Assembly: GCF_007859715.1 (NCBI RefSeq)
Contig: NZ_SJPG01000001.1
Coordinates: 3,436,728 to 3,500,727, forward strand
Direction: 5' to 3'
DNA from: Rubinisphaera italica
GTDB lineage: Bacteria > Planctomycetota > Planctomycetia > Planctomycetales > Planctomycetaceae
Length of the DNA: 64,000 nt
The position numbers and the translations under genes are program-made. Numbering within the stretch: position 1 is the stretch's first letter; each line of letters starts with the position of its first letter. Of this stretch, positions 7,933 through 16,198 are shown piece after piece. The notes beneath the pieces were generated by a model that did no database searches, had not been told where the DNA came from, and saw only the letters and a list, made by a program, of their open reading frames with translations.

Positions 7933-10545
7933 TTACTTCTGAAGTTGCTCACGATAATACTGCAAGCCAGCTTCGAGGGCCTTGGAGATTCCAGCCGGGT
8001 CTTTGCCACCTGCTTCAGCCAGATCAGGGCGCCCCCCTCCACCACCCTTCACCAGTTTGGCGGCTGTTTTCACGCAGTTTGACGCATTGATCCCCTGCTT
8101 CGTCAATTCAGAAGTCACGCCAGCCAGCAGGGCGACTCGTCCATCGATTTCGGTAGCTAGAATGACGACGGCTTTTGTTTTCTTTCGCAGACGATCGGCA
8201 TAATCCCGCAGCACATCCTTATCGACATTGTCGAGTTGATGAGCGATCAGGGAAACATCGCCAATCTTTTCTGCCTTCGCGAGCAGATCGTTTACGTCAT
8301 CGCCAATGGACTGCCGCATTTGATCCGAGAGTTTTCGTTTGGCATCTTTCAGATCGTTCTGCAACTGCTGAATTTTCCGGACGACTTCCTCCGTCGAGCC
8401 GACTTTCAATTCAGTCATCACTTCCTTCAACACGGCTTCCTTGGCACGCACTTCCGAAATTGCCTTTTCACCCGTATAGGCCACAAGACGTCGTACCCCT
8501 TTAGCGACCGGTTCTTCGGCAATCACTTTGAACATTCCCACCTGCCCAGTGTTGGTGAGATGGATCCCGCCGCAAAGTTCTTTGCTGAAATCACCCATGG
8601 AAACCACGCGAACGAAATCCGGATACTTCTCTCCAAACAATGCCATCGCTCCGGCTTCACGGGCTTCGGCGATCGGCAGCATTTTTGTGGAGACGTCTGC
8701 CCCTTCGGATATATGCGTGTTGACGATGTCTTCAATCACTGTCAGTTCTTCAGCAGCGAGTGGTCGCTTATGAGCAAAGTCGAAGCGGAGTTCATCCTGT
8801 TGAACTTTCGATCCCCGCTGGGTCGCTCCTTCGCCTAACGTCGATCGCAATGCATGGTGCATAATGTGCGTGGCCGAGTGAGCCCGGCTGATGCCGTCTC
8901 GGCGATTAGTATCGACATTCGCCGCCAATTCCTGACCGATCCCGATTTTGCCTTTTTTCAGATGGCCAATGTGCAACCAGAGCTCGCCATCTTTTTGTGT
9001 ATCCTGTACGTCAAATTCGATGCCCTCTGCGGTCAGTGAGCCGACATCTCCCACCTGCCCGCCGGACTCGGCATAAAAAGGGGTGCGATCCAGCACGATG
9101 GCCACGAGATCTTTGTGTCCAACTTCATCCAGTTCATCAACCAACTGCTTTTCAGCAATGATTCCGACCACGTTCGCAGTTGCTTCGGTGGAGTCGTATC
9201 CCAGGAATTCGGTATTGCCAGAAGTTTTGCGAATGGCATCCAGTGGACCTTCTGCCATGACGGATTTCTGCTTTCCAGCATTGGAAATGATGCCATGCTC
9301 TTCCATCAGCGTTTCAAAACCAGAACGATCAACCTTCAGGTTATGCTTGGCAGCCAGGGCTTCGGTCAATTCATACAGGAAGCCATCAGTGGTATGCAGA
9401 TGAAACGCTTCTTCTCCCGGAATGACACCCGAGGATTTGGCATTATCGAGACATTTATTGAAGCGATTCAAGCCACGTTCAATCGTATCGAGGAAGGCAG
9501 ACTCTTCTTCGCGAATCGCTTCCTGAACCGATTGAGTCGTCTCTTTCAATTCGGGATAAGGCTTACTGAGCATCTCGACGACTTTCGGAACGAGTGTATG
9601 CAGCACCGGTTCCTGCTTCCCGATCAGGTAAGACTCCAGCACGGCTCGTCTCAGCAACTGACGCACGACGTAGCCCTGCTCTTTGTTATCTGGCAGAACA
9701 TTCTCGTGCACGCACATCGTGACGGCTCGAACGTGATCGGCAATTCGTCGCATCGCCCTTCCATGTTCGCCAGCGTAGGTGTACTTGGAGCCAAGCACTT
9801 CACCGACAGTTTCACAGAGTGGTTTGAGCGTGTCGATTTCGAAATTGCTTTCGACACCCTGCAATGTCGAAGCCGTTCGTTCGAGTCCCATGCCGGTATC
9901 GATATTTTTCATCGGCAAAGGTCGCAGGTTGTCTGGCGGAGAGCCGACTCGATTGAATTGTGTGAAAACTAGATTCCAGATTTCCACGCATTTTCCGCCG
10001 CCCGGCGGGTGATAATAGATTTCGCTACAGGGTCCGCAGACACCATCCGGTCCATCGGTCGGAGCCCCGGCTGGCCAAAAGTTTTCATATTCGTCTTCGC
10101 GGGAAATTTGTTTCGGATCGAGCCCAATCTCTTTTTCCCAGATATTGAAGGCTTCATCGTCATCGAGATAAACGGTGACGGTCAGGCGATCGGGATCGAG
10201 TCCCAGCCATTTTTTGGTCGTGAGAAATTCCCAGGCCCAGTGAATCGCTTCCTTTTTGAAGTAATCCCCGAACGAAAAGTTTCCGAGCATTTCGAAAAAC
10301 GTGTGATGATATGCCGTCACGCCAACATTGCTGATATCCCCCGTTCGCAGACACTTCTGGCAAGTCGTCGCTTTGCTGAATTCCAGCTGCCCGATACCCA
10401 GAAACTGATTCTTGAACTGATTCATCCCGGCTGGAGTGAACAGTACGGTCGGATCATTTGGCACGAGAACATCGCTCGGGCGGCGAACACAGCCTTTTTC
10501 GGAAAAGAAATCGAGATAGGCATCGCGTAAGTCGTCAGTCTTCAT
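7933..10545 (-). CDS. alaS: Alanyl-tRNA synthetase
   Basis: An 870-residue class II synthetase that charges tRNA-Ala in the cytoplasm; the length matches bacterial AlaS. The catalytic domain includes [17 protein letters not shown] and [19 protein letters not shown]. The editing domain, which clears Ser- and Gly-tRNA-Ala, keeps the zinc-site HSATHIMHH and [13 protein letters not shown]. The C-terminal DHHA1-like part carries [15 protein letters not shown]. The start is ATG at 10545. The gene is divergent from the PQQ propeller gene and is followed by repeat R3. It is a standard vertically inherited housekeeping gene. Confidence 0.98.
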   Translation of the reverse strand: MKTDDLRDAYLDFFSEKGCVRRPSDVLVPNDPTVLFTPAGMNQFKNQFLGIGQLEFSKATTCQKCLRTGDISNVGVTAYHHTFFEMLGNFSFGDYFKKEAIHWAWEFLTTKKWLGLDPDRLTVTVYLDDDEAFNIWEKEIGLDPKQISREDEYENFWPAGAPTDGPDGVCGPCSEIYYHPPGGGKCVEIWNLVFTQFNRVGSPPDNLRPLPMKNIDTGMGLERTASTLQGVESNFEIDTLKPLCETVGEVLGSKYTYAGEHGRAMRRIADHVRAVTMCVHENVLPDNKEQGYVVRQLLRRAVLESYLIGKQEPVLHTLVPKVVEMLSKPYPELKETTQSVQEAIREEESAFLDTIERGLNRFNKCLDNAKSSGVIPGEEAFHLHTTDGFLYELTEALAAKHNLKVDRSGFETLMEEHGIISNAGKQKSVMAEGPLDAIRKTSGNTEFLGYDSTEATANVVGIIAEKQLVDELDEVGHKDLVAIVLDRTPFYAESGGQVGDVGSLTAEGIEFDVQDTQKDGELWLHIGHLKKGKIGIGQELAANVDTNRRDGISRAHSATHIMHHALRSTLGEGATQRGSKVQQDELRFDFAHKRPLAAEELTVIEDIVNTHISEGADVSTKMLPIAEAREAGAMALFGEKYPDFVRVVSMGDFSKELCGGIHLTNTGQVGMFKVIAEEPVAKGVRRLVAYTGEKAISEVRAKEAVLKEVMTELKVGSTEEVVRKIQQLQNDLKDAKRKLSDQMRQSIGDDVNDLLAKAEKIGDVSLIAHQLDNVDKDVLRDYADRLRKKTKAVVILATEIDGRVALLAGVTSELTKQGINASNCVKTAAKLVKGGGGGRPDLAEAGGKDPAGISKALEAGLQYYREQLQK

Positions 10546-10812
10546 AGTTTACTTTACTGTCGAACCGGGTCACCGGTGCAATGGGTTGGCGGAATCTACT
10601 TTTACAGTTATCAGATTTTATCAGGATTCAACCAAGATTATGATGATCCTCGTTCACAGGTTCAAGCGCTGCAGAGTTATTGCCTTTAACCTGATCATTT
10701 ACTCAAGATGCTTCCGAAGCTGAATCCATTCGCTGGTTGTCACATTCAGGTTTTGTTATCTTTGTAGACATTAATCGGTTAATTTTCGCCTTTTGGATCC
10801 CGGGAGTTCAGC

Positions 10813-12042
10813 ATGCTTCGTTTTTCAGTACTTGCAGTGTGCTCGTTATGTCTGGCACTGACTTCGTTATCTAGTGCATCTGCTGAAAACTGGCCTCGGT
10901 TTCGCGGGAATAATGGTCAGGGAATTTCTCCGGAAACCGGTTTTCCAGTCACCTGGACCGAAGACGATTACGCCTGGGTGATTGACTTGCCCGGTCTGTC
11001 TCACTCTTCACCTGTTGTCTGGGATGACTCTCTGTATGTGACAACGGGTCTCAACGATGGTTCCGTTCGTCGTCTGCTTTGCCTGGATGCAGTGACCGGA
11101 AAAGAAAAATGGCAACGGGATTTGACGCTTAATGATGTGCATCTCCACAACAAAAACAGCTTTGCCTCAGGCTCCCCAGCCACAAATGGTTCACATGTTG
11201 TGGCTGCCTTTGCCGATGAAGGCCAGTTTATTATCGCCTGCTGGACGAAGGATGGTCAGGAACTGTGGCGGAATGATCTGGGTGAATTCATCAGCGAACA
11301 TGGCCCTTCCTGCTCGCCGATCATCCACAAAAATCTGGTCATTGTTCCCAAAGACATGAAAGGCCCGAGTAGCGTCACAGCTTACGATTTGACGTCTGGC
11401 AAGCAGGTCTGGCAGACAGAACGGGAATTCAACCGCACATCGTACGCAACACCCATTGTTCGGACACGCAAAGATGGCATCGAAGAGGTGATTTGCGTGA
11501 GTGGCATCATGGGAATTTCCGCTATGAATGTGAATACGGGAGAACTGCTCTGGAGAGCCGAACGTTTTCCCGAACGAACTGTCGGCTCACCATTCCTGAC
11601 GGACAATCTAGTCATTTCCGTGAGCGGAGGTGGTGGAAAAGGGAAAAATCTGTATGCGGTTGAATTGGATCAGACTGGTCAGGTCACACCCAAATTCACA
11701 TTAACCCGGACAATCCCTTATGTGCCGACTCCTGTCTATAAAGATGGACTAATCTATATGATTCTCGATGTCGGTGTCGCTTCTTGCCTGGATGCCACAA
11801 CCGGGGAAGAAATCTGGACAGAGCGAATTGGCGGAAACTTCAGTGGTTCGCCGATCTGGCTGGAAAATAAGCTGTATGTCATCGACGAAGCAGGCACTGT
11901 TGTCGTTCTGGCCGCTGGCCGTGAGTTTCAGGAACTTGGCCGCGTTCCTTTAAATGACCTTTCTTATGCAACACCGGTTGTCGCCAACGGGCGGATGTAT
12001 CTAAAAACCGCTACAAAATTGTATTGTCTTCCCAAAAAATAG
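10813..12042 (+). CDS. Secreted PQQ-type beta-propeller protein
   Basis: A 409-residue exported protein. An N-terminal signal peptide (about 1-24, ending ASA) is followed by ENWPRFRGNNGQG, the hallmark opening of planctomycete PQQ-like propellers. Repeating blades each hold a variant of 'LYA.D..TG...W', for example LLCLDAVTGKEKW and VTAYDLTSGKQVW and SCLDATTGEEIW. Proteins of this type either bind PQQ or act as scaffolds like BamB; no catalytic quinoprotein residues are obvious, so the role is unknown. GGGAG lies six bases before the ATG. The window has a second member at 44461-45804. The gene appears monocistronic. Confidence 0.85.
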   Translation: MLRFSVLAVCSLCLALTSLSSASAENWPRFRGNNGQGISPETGFPVTWTEDDYAWVIDLPGLSHSSPVVWDDSLYVTTGLNDGSVRRLLCLDAVTGKEKWQRDLTLNDVHLHNKNSFASGSPATNGSHVVAAFADEGQFIIACWTKDGQELWRNDLGEFISEHGPSCSPIIHKNLVIVPKDMKGPSSVTAYDLTSGKQVWQTEREFNRTSYATPIVRTRKDGIEEVICVSGIMGISAMNVNTGELLWRAERFPERTVGSPFLTDNLVISVSGGGGKGKNLYAVELDQTGQVTPKFTLTRTIPYVPTPVYKDGLIYMILDVGVASCLDATTGEEIWTERIGGNFSGSPIWLENKLYVIDEAGTVVVLAAGREFQELGRVPLNDLSYATPVVANGRMYLKTATKLYCLPKK

Positions 12043-12302
12043 TTTCGAACTGATGGATGTCTTGATAAACTGTACACCCAGAATTCACGATATTTTCGTC
12101 GAAGACACTCTCTATATTCATTCTTCATGATTGGGCTTGGATTTTACCAACTCAATTGTTCTGCAACTTTTCGCCATATTTTATTCTTATCATCCTGCTC
12201 TTAACGCAGTTGGCGTGAACTTGTGTCAATTACTGGTATCCAATTTGCTCAAAAACTTTTCTATTCATATTTTTTGCTACTATTTTTCAAGGAACTGATG
12301 CC

Positions 12303-12795
12303 ATGCCAGCTTGGCCAGGTGGAGCTTGTCCGGACTGTGGGGATCACATGCCCGCAAATTTAATCACATGCCAGACGTGCCGTGCTCTTTTGAATTCGGA
12401 ATTGAAAGTCACTTTTGTCGATATTCCTGAATTTATTCCCTTGCAGGAAGTCACCATAGACGAAAAAAAAAAGTAGTTCTTCCGCCATCGAACAAGCCCC
12501 AGCCAACAACTCCAGCAAAATCTTCCTGATTCGTGCCAAGGGGATTTACCTGAGTTGTCCGAAATGTCAGCAGGAACTTAAGATCCCGGTGAATTTTTTG
12601 AATTCCAGCGTGAAGTGCAATCGCTGTGATGCGGGTTTTATCTGCAGGATTGAGGAATCAATGAGCAACCTGCAGGGAGTGTATGTCGACTGCCCACATT
12701 GCACAAAAAGAATTCGCGCTAATCGCGAAATGGCAAATCAGAATGTATTATGCTACCATTGCTCAGGCGGGTTGCATATCACGCTGGAAGCTTGA
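12303..12795 (+). CDS. Multi-zinc-ribbon protein split by a frameshift at an A10 tract
   Basis: ATG 12303 opens a 57-codon frame, MPAWPGGACPDCGDHMPAN with a second pair CQTCRALL, which stops at TAG 12474-12476 just after ten A residues. The sequence then continues without stops in the +1 frame to TGA 12793-12795, with two further CxxC-x(n)-CxxC units (LSCPKCQQELK...CNRCD and VDCPHCTKRI...CYHCSGG). Dropping one A would give one 163-residue protein with three zinc-ribbon-like units and a Ser/Asn/Ala-rich linker. Short MPAWPGG proteins are typical of planctomycetes; no function is assigned. Transcriptional slippage, a real mutation or a sequencing error could each explain it. A GTG at 12589 could start the last part alone. 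Confidence 0.7.
12463..12472 (+). other. A10 homopolymer at the frame junction
   Basis: Ten consecutive A residues encode the EKKK end of the first zinc-ribbon frame directly before a stop. Runs of nine or more A or T are known sites for RNA polymerase slippage in bacteria and also common sites of indel errors. One fewer A restores the downstream frame. Confidence 0.9.
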
Positions 12796-12816
12796 TTTGA
12801 TGATGATAGTTTTTTT

Positions 12817-12885
12817 ACAAGCACGAAGCGCAAGCGAGTGTGTTCAAATGCAGACTTAACATACTCGCTTGCGCTTCGTGCTTGT
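12817..12885. repeat. Repeat family R1, 23-bp perfect inverted repeat
   Basis: Two perfect 23-base arms (12817-12839 and 12863-12885) flank a 23-base spacer; the arm starts ACAAGCACGAAGCGCAAGCG. It lies between the convergent zinc-ribbon gene and pheS. Near-identical copies occur at 52485-52553, and one arm alone at 53847-53872, so this is a dispersed REP/MITE-like element rather than a gene-specific terminator. Confidence 0.88.
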
Positions 12886-12899
12886 GCATTAATCTCATC

Positions 12900-13901
12900 T
12901 CAGAATTGTGAGAGAAATCGCAGGTCGTTCTCATAAAGCAGGCGAATATCTTTAACGCCATAACGCTTCATGCAGAGGCGTTCGATGCCCAGTCCGAAGG
13001 CAAAACCGCTCACTTCTTCGGGATCGTAGCCGACCGCTTTCAATACATTTGGATCGACCATCCCTGCCCCGCCAACTTCCATCCAACTCTCTCCCCACTG
13101 AATGTCGACTTCGACAGAAGGTTCAGTGAATGGGAAAAACGACGGACGGAAACGAATCGCGATGTCATCCCCCAGGTATTGAGTCGCAATCATTTTGAGT
13201 GTTGTTTTCAGGTTGCTCATCGTGACATGCTTGTCGATGTACAAGCCTTCCATCTGATGGAACATGCAGGAGTGAGTCGCATCAATGGTATCGGGCCGAT
13301 AAACCCGCCCCGTAGAAACGATGCGAACGGGAGGAGGAACCTGTTCCATGACTCGAATCTGGACAGTGGAAGTCTGACTTCGCAGCAGCCAGGGACCACC
13401 AGCCCCCTCCTGAGCGACCGAAAGGTAGAAATTATCGAGCGGATCGCGTGCGGGATGGTCATCCGGGATGTTAAGAGCAACAAAGTTGTGATAGTCATCT
13501 TCAACTTCTGGGCCATCAGCGACATCGAAACCGAGGCGACCCGCGATTTCCTTGAACTCGCTGATCGTTTTCGAAATCGGATGCCGTTTCCCGAGTGGGG
13601 ATGCAATGCCGGGGAGAGTCACGTCCAATCCAGCGGCTTGCTTGACGGGCTTAGCCAGTTCGTCTTTGCGGGAATTCAAAGAAGCTTCAACCGCATTTTT
13701 GGCCGCATTGAAGCGTTTCCCAAGTTCAGGGCGTTCTTCCGGCTTAGCTGTCGATAGTTGAGTCTGAATCTCTTTCAGACGTCCTTTTTTCTTGCCGAGA
13801 AAGCGAATTCGTGCCTCTTCGATGTCCGACAATTCGCCACACTGACTGATGACCTGCAAAGCTTCGTTTTGATAATCATCCAGGACTTGGAGCAAATTCA
13901 T
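12900..13901 (-). CDS. pheS: Phenylalanyl-tRNA synthetase alpha subunit
   Basis: A 333-residue class II synthetase subunit that, with PheT, charges tRNA-Phe. The N-terminal helical arm (about 1-90) is followed by the catalytic core with [34 protein letters not shown] and motif 3, [17 protein letters not shown]. The length agrees with the family. It follows infC-rpmI-rplT on the same strand, but a strong terminator behind rplT and a 355-base gap suggest its own promoter. pheT is not downstream, unlike the usual pheST pair; the strand instead runs into repeat R1. Confidence 0.97.
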   Translation of the reverse strand: MNLLQVLDDYQNEALQVISQCGELSDIEEARIRFLGKKKGRLKEIQTQLSTAKPEERPELGKRFNAAKNAVEASLNSRKDELAKPVKQAAGLDVTLPGIASPLGKRHPISKTISEFKEIAGRLGFDVADGPEVEDDYHNFVALNIPDDHPARDPLDNFYLSVAQEGAGGPWLLRSQTSTVQIRVMEQVPPPVRIVSTGRVYRPDTIDATHSCMFHQMEGLYIDKHVTMSNLKTTLKMIATQYLGDDIAIRFRPSFFPFTEPSVEVDIQWGESWMEVGGAGMVDPNVLKAVGYDPEEVSGFAFGLGIERLCMKRYGVKDIRLLYENDLRFLSQF

Positions 13902-14256
13902 CGAATGGGATCTTCGCTATAAGGCTTGTGATTTTGACTGATTTTATAGTACTTCATTAATTTTTGTGGTTGACAGTATTTTTCAGGTTTAGCCCCGAAA
14001 GATTCTTTCGGAGCGGCGTAGCTGCAAGAAGCCTATGGGAAATTTCCACTATCAAACTGAAAACCTCTTGTGGACTTCGTTCACTCAGATAGCAGGGCTA
14101 TCTGGGCTCCCCTTACCCGATGTATAATACCCATAAAAATCCTGAAGCGTCGTAGAAAATTCTACGAAAAAAGGCGGCTGAGAATCTCATCCGCCTCTTA
14201 TTCTTATCTCAGGGCCGCTGAAACACGAACTCATGCGTATTTCAAATATCGCCTGA
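13902..14256. other. Intergenic region between rplT and pheS
   Basis: The stretch holds the rplT terminator (14167-14198) and a small hairpin CCGAAAGATTCTTTCGG around 13994-14010, about 90 bases upstream of pheS. The latter would lie in a pheS leader. No classical phe-rich leader peptide was recognised. Confidence 0.5.
14167..14198 (-). terminator. Intrinsic terminator after rplT
   Basis: Read on the minus strand, GGCGGATGAGATTCTCAGCC closes a ten-pair stem (one mismatch, three-base loop) followed directly by six T residues. It lies about 60 bases after the rplT stop and would end the infC-rpmI-rplT transcript before pheS. Confidence 0.85.
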
Positions 14257-14607
14257 TTACAGGCTGGCCTTGACAACATTGAATACTTCCGCGAATACCG
14301 CTGGCTCGTGGAATGCCAATTCGCTCAGTGATTTACGATTCAAAGTCAGGCCAGATTTAGTCAATCCGTTAATAAATTCGGAATACCGCAGGCCGTGTTC
14401 ACGACAAGCCGCATTCAGACGAATAATCCATAAACGACGCATTTCGCGTTTACGCACACGGCGATCGCGGTAGGCGTAAGCACGGGACCGCAAGATAGTT
14501 TCACGGATGGTACGATTGAGGTTCTTACGTCCACCAAAATTGCCTTTGGCTTCACGCAACAACCGTCTTTTTGATCTCAAACGAGCTTTGCCACTTCTGA
14601 CTTTCAT
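14257..14607 (-). CDS. rplT: 50S ribosomal protein L20
   Basis: A 116-residue, highly basic 23S-rRNA-binding protein needed for early assembly of the large subunit. Recognisable stretches are [34 protein letters not shown] and [19 protein letters not shown]. The N-terminus [17 protein letters not shown] differs from the common MPRVKRG but fits the family otherwise. It is the third gene of infC-rpmI-rplT, 132 bases after rpmI, and is followed by an intrinsic terminator. In other bacteria L20 represses this operon by binding its mRNA; no L20 mimic was identified here. Confidence 0.97.
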   Translation of the reverse strand: MKVRSGKARLRSKRRLLREAKGNFGGRKNLNRTIRETILRSRAYAYRDRRVRKREMRRLWIIRLNAACREHGLRYSEFINGLTKSGLTLNRKSLSELAFHEPAVFAEVFNVVKASL

Positions 14608-14690
14608 TTTGACTCTCTGCCGCTTTGTTCAAATTCTGTAAATGTTCAAATTCTGAGGATTTCCGCAAGTGTTCCAATCTAATCAACCCG

Positions 14691-14713
14691 TAGGACAGAC
14701 TTCCCGCCTGTCT
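14691..14713. repeat. Repeat family R5, single arm
   Basis: TAGGACAGACTTCCCGCCTG plus TCT is a single copy of the arm found twice, inverted, at 25441-25547. Such 'GGACAG-C-TTCC-GCCTGTC' motifs are dispersed intergenic repeats. Here it lies between rpmI and rplT. Confidence 0.65.
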
Positions 14714-14739
14714 CCATAATCAGACCAGATGCGTTCAAC

Positions 14740-14940
14740 TCAGAGACCTGGACGCAAGGCGTCCGCAATTTTCTTGGCAACTGTCCCTGTGATCACACCA
14801 TCGCCCCGCAAGGCTTGTTTACGATCGGCAGACTTCTTGCTCATGATGTGACCGCGATTCGCTTTGCGATGCTTCGCTTTACCAGTTGCGGTAATTTTGA
14901 ACCGCTTCTGCATTCCCTTGTGTGTTTTTTGCTTTGGCAC
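14740..14940 (-). CDS. rpmI: 50S ribosomal protein L35
   Basis: A 66-residue basic ribosomal protein. GTG at 14940 is chosen because the product then begins [20 protein letters not shown], the standard L35 N-terminus; the upstream in-frame ATG would add 21 unrelated residues. Further family features are [17 protein letters not shown] and the basic tail. It is the middle gene of the infC-rpmI-rplT operon, 239 bases after infC. Confidence 0.96.
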   Translation of the reverse strand: MPKQKTHKGMQKRFKITATGKAKHRKANRGHIMSKKSADRKQALRGDGVITGTVAKKIADALRPGL

Positions 14941-15179
14941 AGTATCACCAGTTAGAATTGTGTGTGACCCGCGAACGGGATAATTAAACAGACATAACAT
15001 CAACAGGCTTAACCACTTGTGGAACCTACCTGCACAGTCATCGCACTCGAATTGAGAACAAGTCGAGCATTATAACGATCCTCAAGACTGTTCGGTAGTC
15101 AAACCGACCAGCGTTGAAAAACTTTTCTTCCAGAGATCTCAGACTGGTGACCCCACACAGCCCAAAATAACAATGAAAT

Positions 15180-15686
15180 TTATCTTGGAGTCAGAATTGC
15201 GGTCATACTTCGTCCACCGTCCATACCTGGCATTTTTTCCAGTTTGGCGATGTCATCAAGTGACTTGGCAATACTTTCCAAAATGTCCCGTCCCCGTTCG
15301 TGGTGAGCATTTTCACGCCCCTTGAACATGACGGTCAATTTGACTTTATCGTGATGAAGCAGGAAATCTCGAGCCTTCTTCATCTTGAAATCGATATCGT
15401 GCTCCCCGATTTTGGGTCGCAATCGAATTTCCTTGAGTTGAGTCTGATGCTGCTTGGTGTTTTTGCTCAACTTTTTCTTTTGTTCATACTTGAATTTGCC
15501 GTAATCCATGATACGGCAAACGGGTGGCTTTTCGTTTGGAGCCACTTCCACAAGATCCAGACCATTTTCAGTTGCAACAGTCTGAGCCTCGCTCGTTTCA
15601 ATAACACCCAGCATTTCGCCATCAAAATTCACAACTCGAATTGGTGTGATCCTGATCTGATCATTCACCCGATGCGTCGTCTCGAT
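15180..15686 (-). CDS. infC: Translation initiation factor IF-3, probable AUC start
   Basis: IF-3 binds the 30S subunit and proofreads the start codon. The protein has the N-domain ([40 protein letters not shown]), a Lys-rich linker and the C-domain ([31 protein letters not shown]). The open frame reaches back to TTG at 15734, but a strong AAGGAG lies six bases before ATC at 15686, just ahead of ETTHRVNDQ, where IF-3 proteins normally begin. infC is known to use rare start codons (AUU in E. coli) for self-regulation, so AUC is preferred, giving 168 residues. First gene of infC-rpmI-rplT. Confidence 0.93.
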   Translation of the reverse strand: METTHRVNDQIRITPIRVVNFDGEMLGVIETSEAQTVATENGLDLVEVAPNEKPPVCRIMDYGKFKYEQKKKLSKNTKQHQTQLKEIRLRPKIGEHDIDFKMKKARDFLLHHDKVKLTVMFKGRENAHHERGRDILESIAKSLDDIAKLEKMPGMDGGRSMTAILTPR

Positions 15687-16198
15687 TTTCTGCTCCTTAT
15701 ATCGCAGGAATTTTCCGCGGGTTTTGAGTGCCAAGCCGAAAATTCAACTTACATTCACACTCAATCCCAGGCAGGGTCTTCATGGTGGTGCCTAATGACG
15801 GCAACGCACTCCATTGTCGTGCTTTACCAAACACACCACCTTATAATTAAACATTAACGAACTATTCGTTAGTGTTTACTCTATCGTATTACATCGACAG
15901 AGCACCCCCAATTATTATTGACAATAACAAGTTTTTTTTAACGCGGACAGGTTTCTGAGTCAAGAAATTCTGGCAGAAAACAAATAATCCGTGTTCAATT
16001 CGTCAATAAATAGCTCACTGATCTGGGGAATTGCTCACAACTCGAGCCGTCCTCTATTGGTAAAATGCGTAAAACGTGTTAAAAAAACGCTTGGCTGATT
16101 GTCAATTCGAACGGAAAATCGAATCAGTCTTTATATTGCGGAATTCAGACAAAATGCAACGATCAGCCCATGTTGATCGCATCAGAGGAGTGAATACG
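15687..16198. other. Divergent region: infC leader and TPR gene upstream
   Basis: The region holds the AAGGAG site of infC, a long-range pair GGTGGTG (15784-15790) with CACCACC (15834-15840) around an inner GCAC/GTGC hairpin, and the 29-base dyad at 15849-15877. An AT-rich stretch with nine T residues follows near 15930. On the right the frame of the TPR protein is open from 16076, but its better start is 16199. Confidence 0.5.
15784..15877 (-). promoter_or_regulatory. Structured candidate leader or operator upstream of infC
   Basis: On the minus strand, 29 bases at 15877-15849 form a hairpin with 13-base arms (AAACACTAACGAA / TTCGTTAATGTTT, one G-T pair) and a three-base loop. Directly after it, GGTGGTG and CACCACC enclose 43 bases with an inner GCAC/GTGC stem. 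This lies about 100-190 bases before the infC start. It could be an mRNA leader that controls the operon or a DNA operator; no known leader family was matched. Confidence 0.4.

Noticed and set aside
9115..9972. Plus-strand 285-codon frame
   Set aside because: It lies wholly antisense to alaS; long antisense frames are common opposite conserved genes in this genome.
10813..12042. Quinoprotein alcohol dehydrogenase
   Set aside because: The propeller blades are there, but the chain is too short and lacks the vicinal disulfide and metal-site residues of true PQQ alcohol dehydrogenases.
15687..15880. Known L20 leader upstream of infC
   Set aside because: The structure seen has no recognisable resemblance to the pseudoknot-based or terminator-based L20 leaders, so only a generic candidate leader is reported.
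16076..16198. Longer N-terminus for the TPR protein
   Set aside because: The start at 16199 has a good Shine-Dalgarno and places the signal peptide near the N-terminus.
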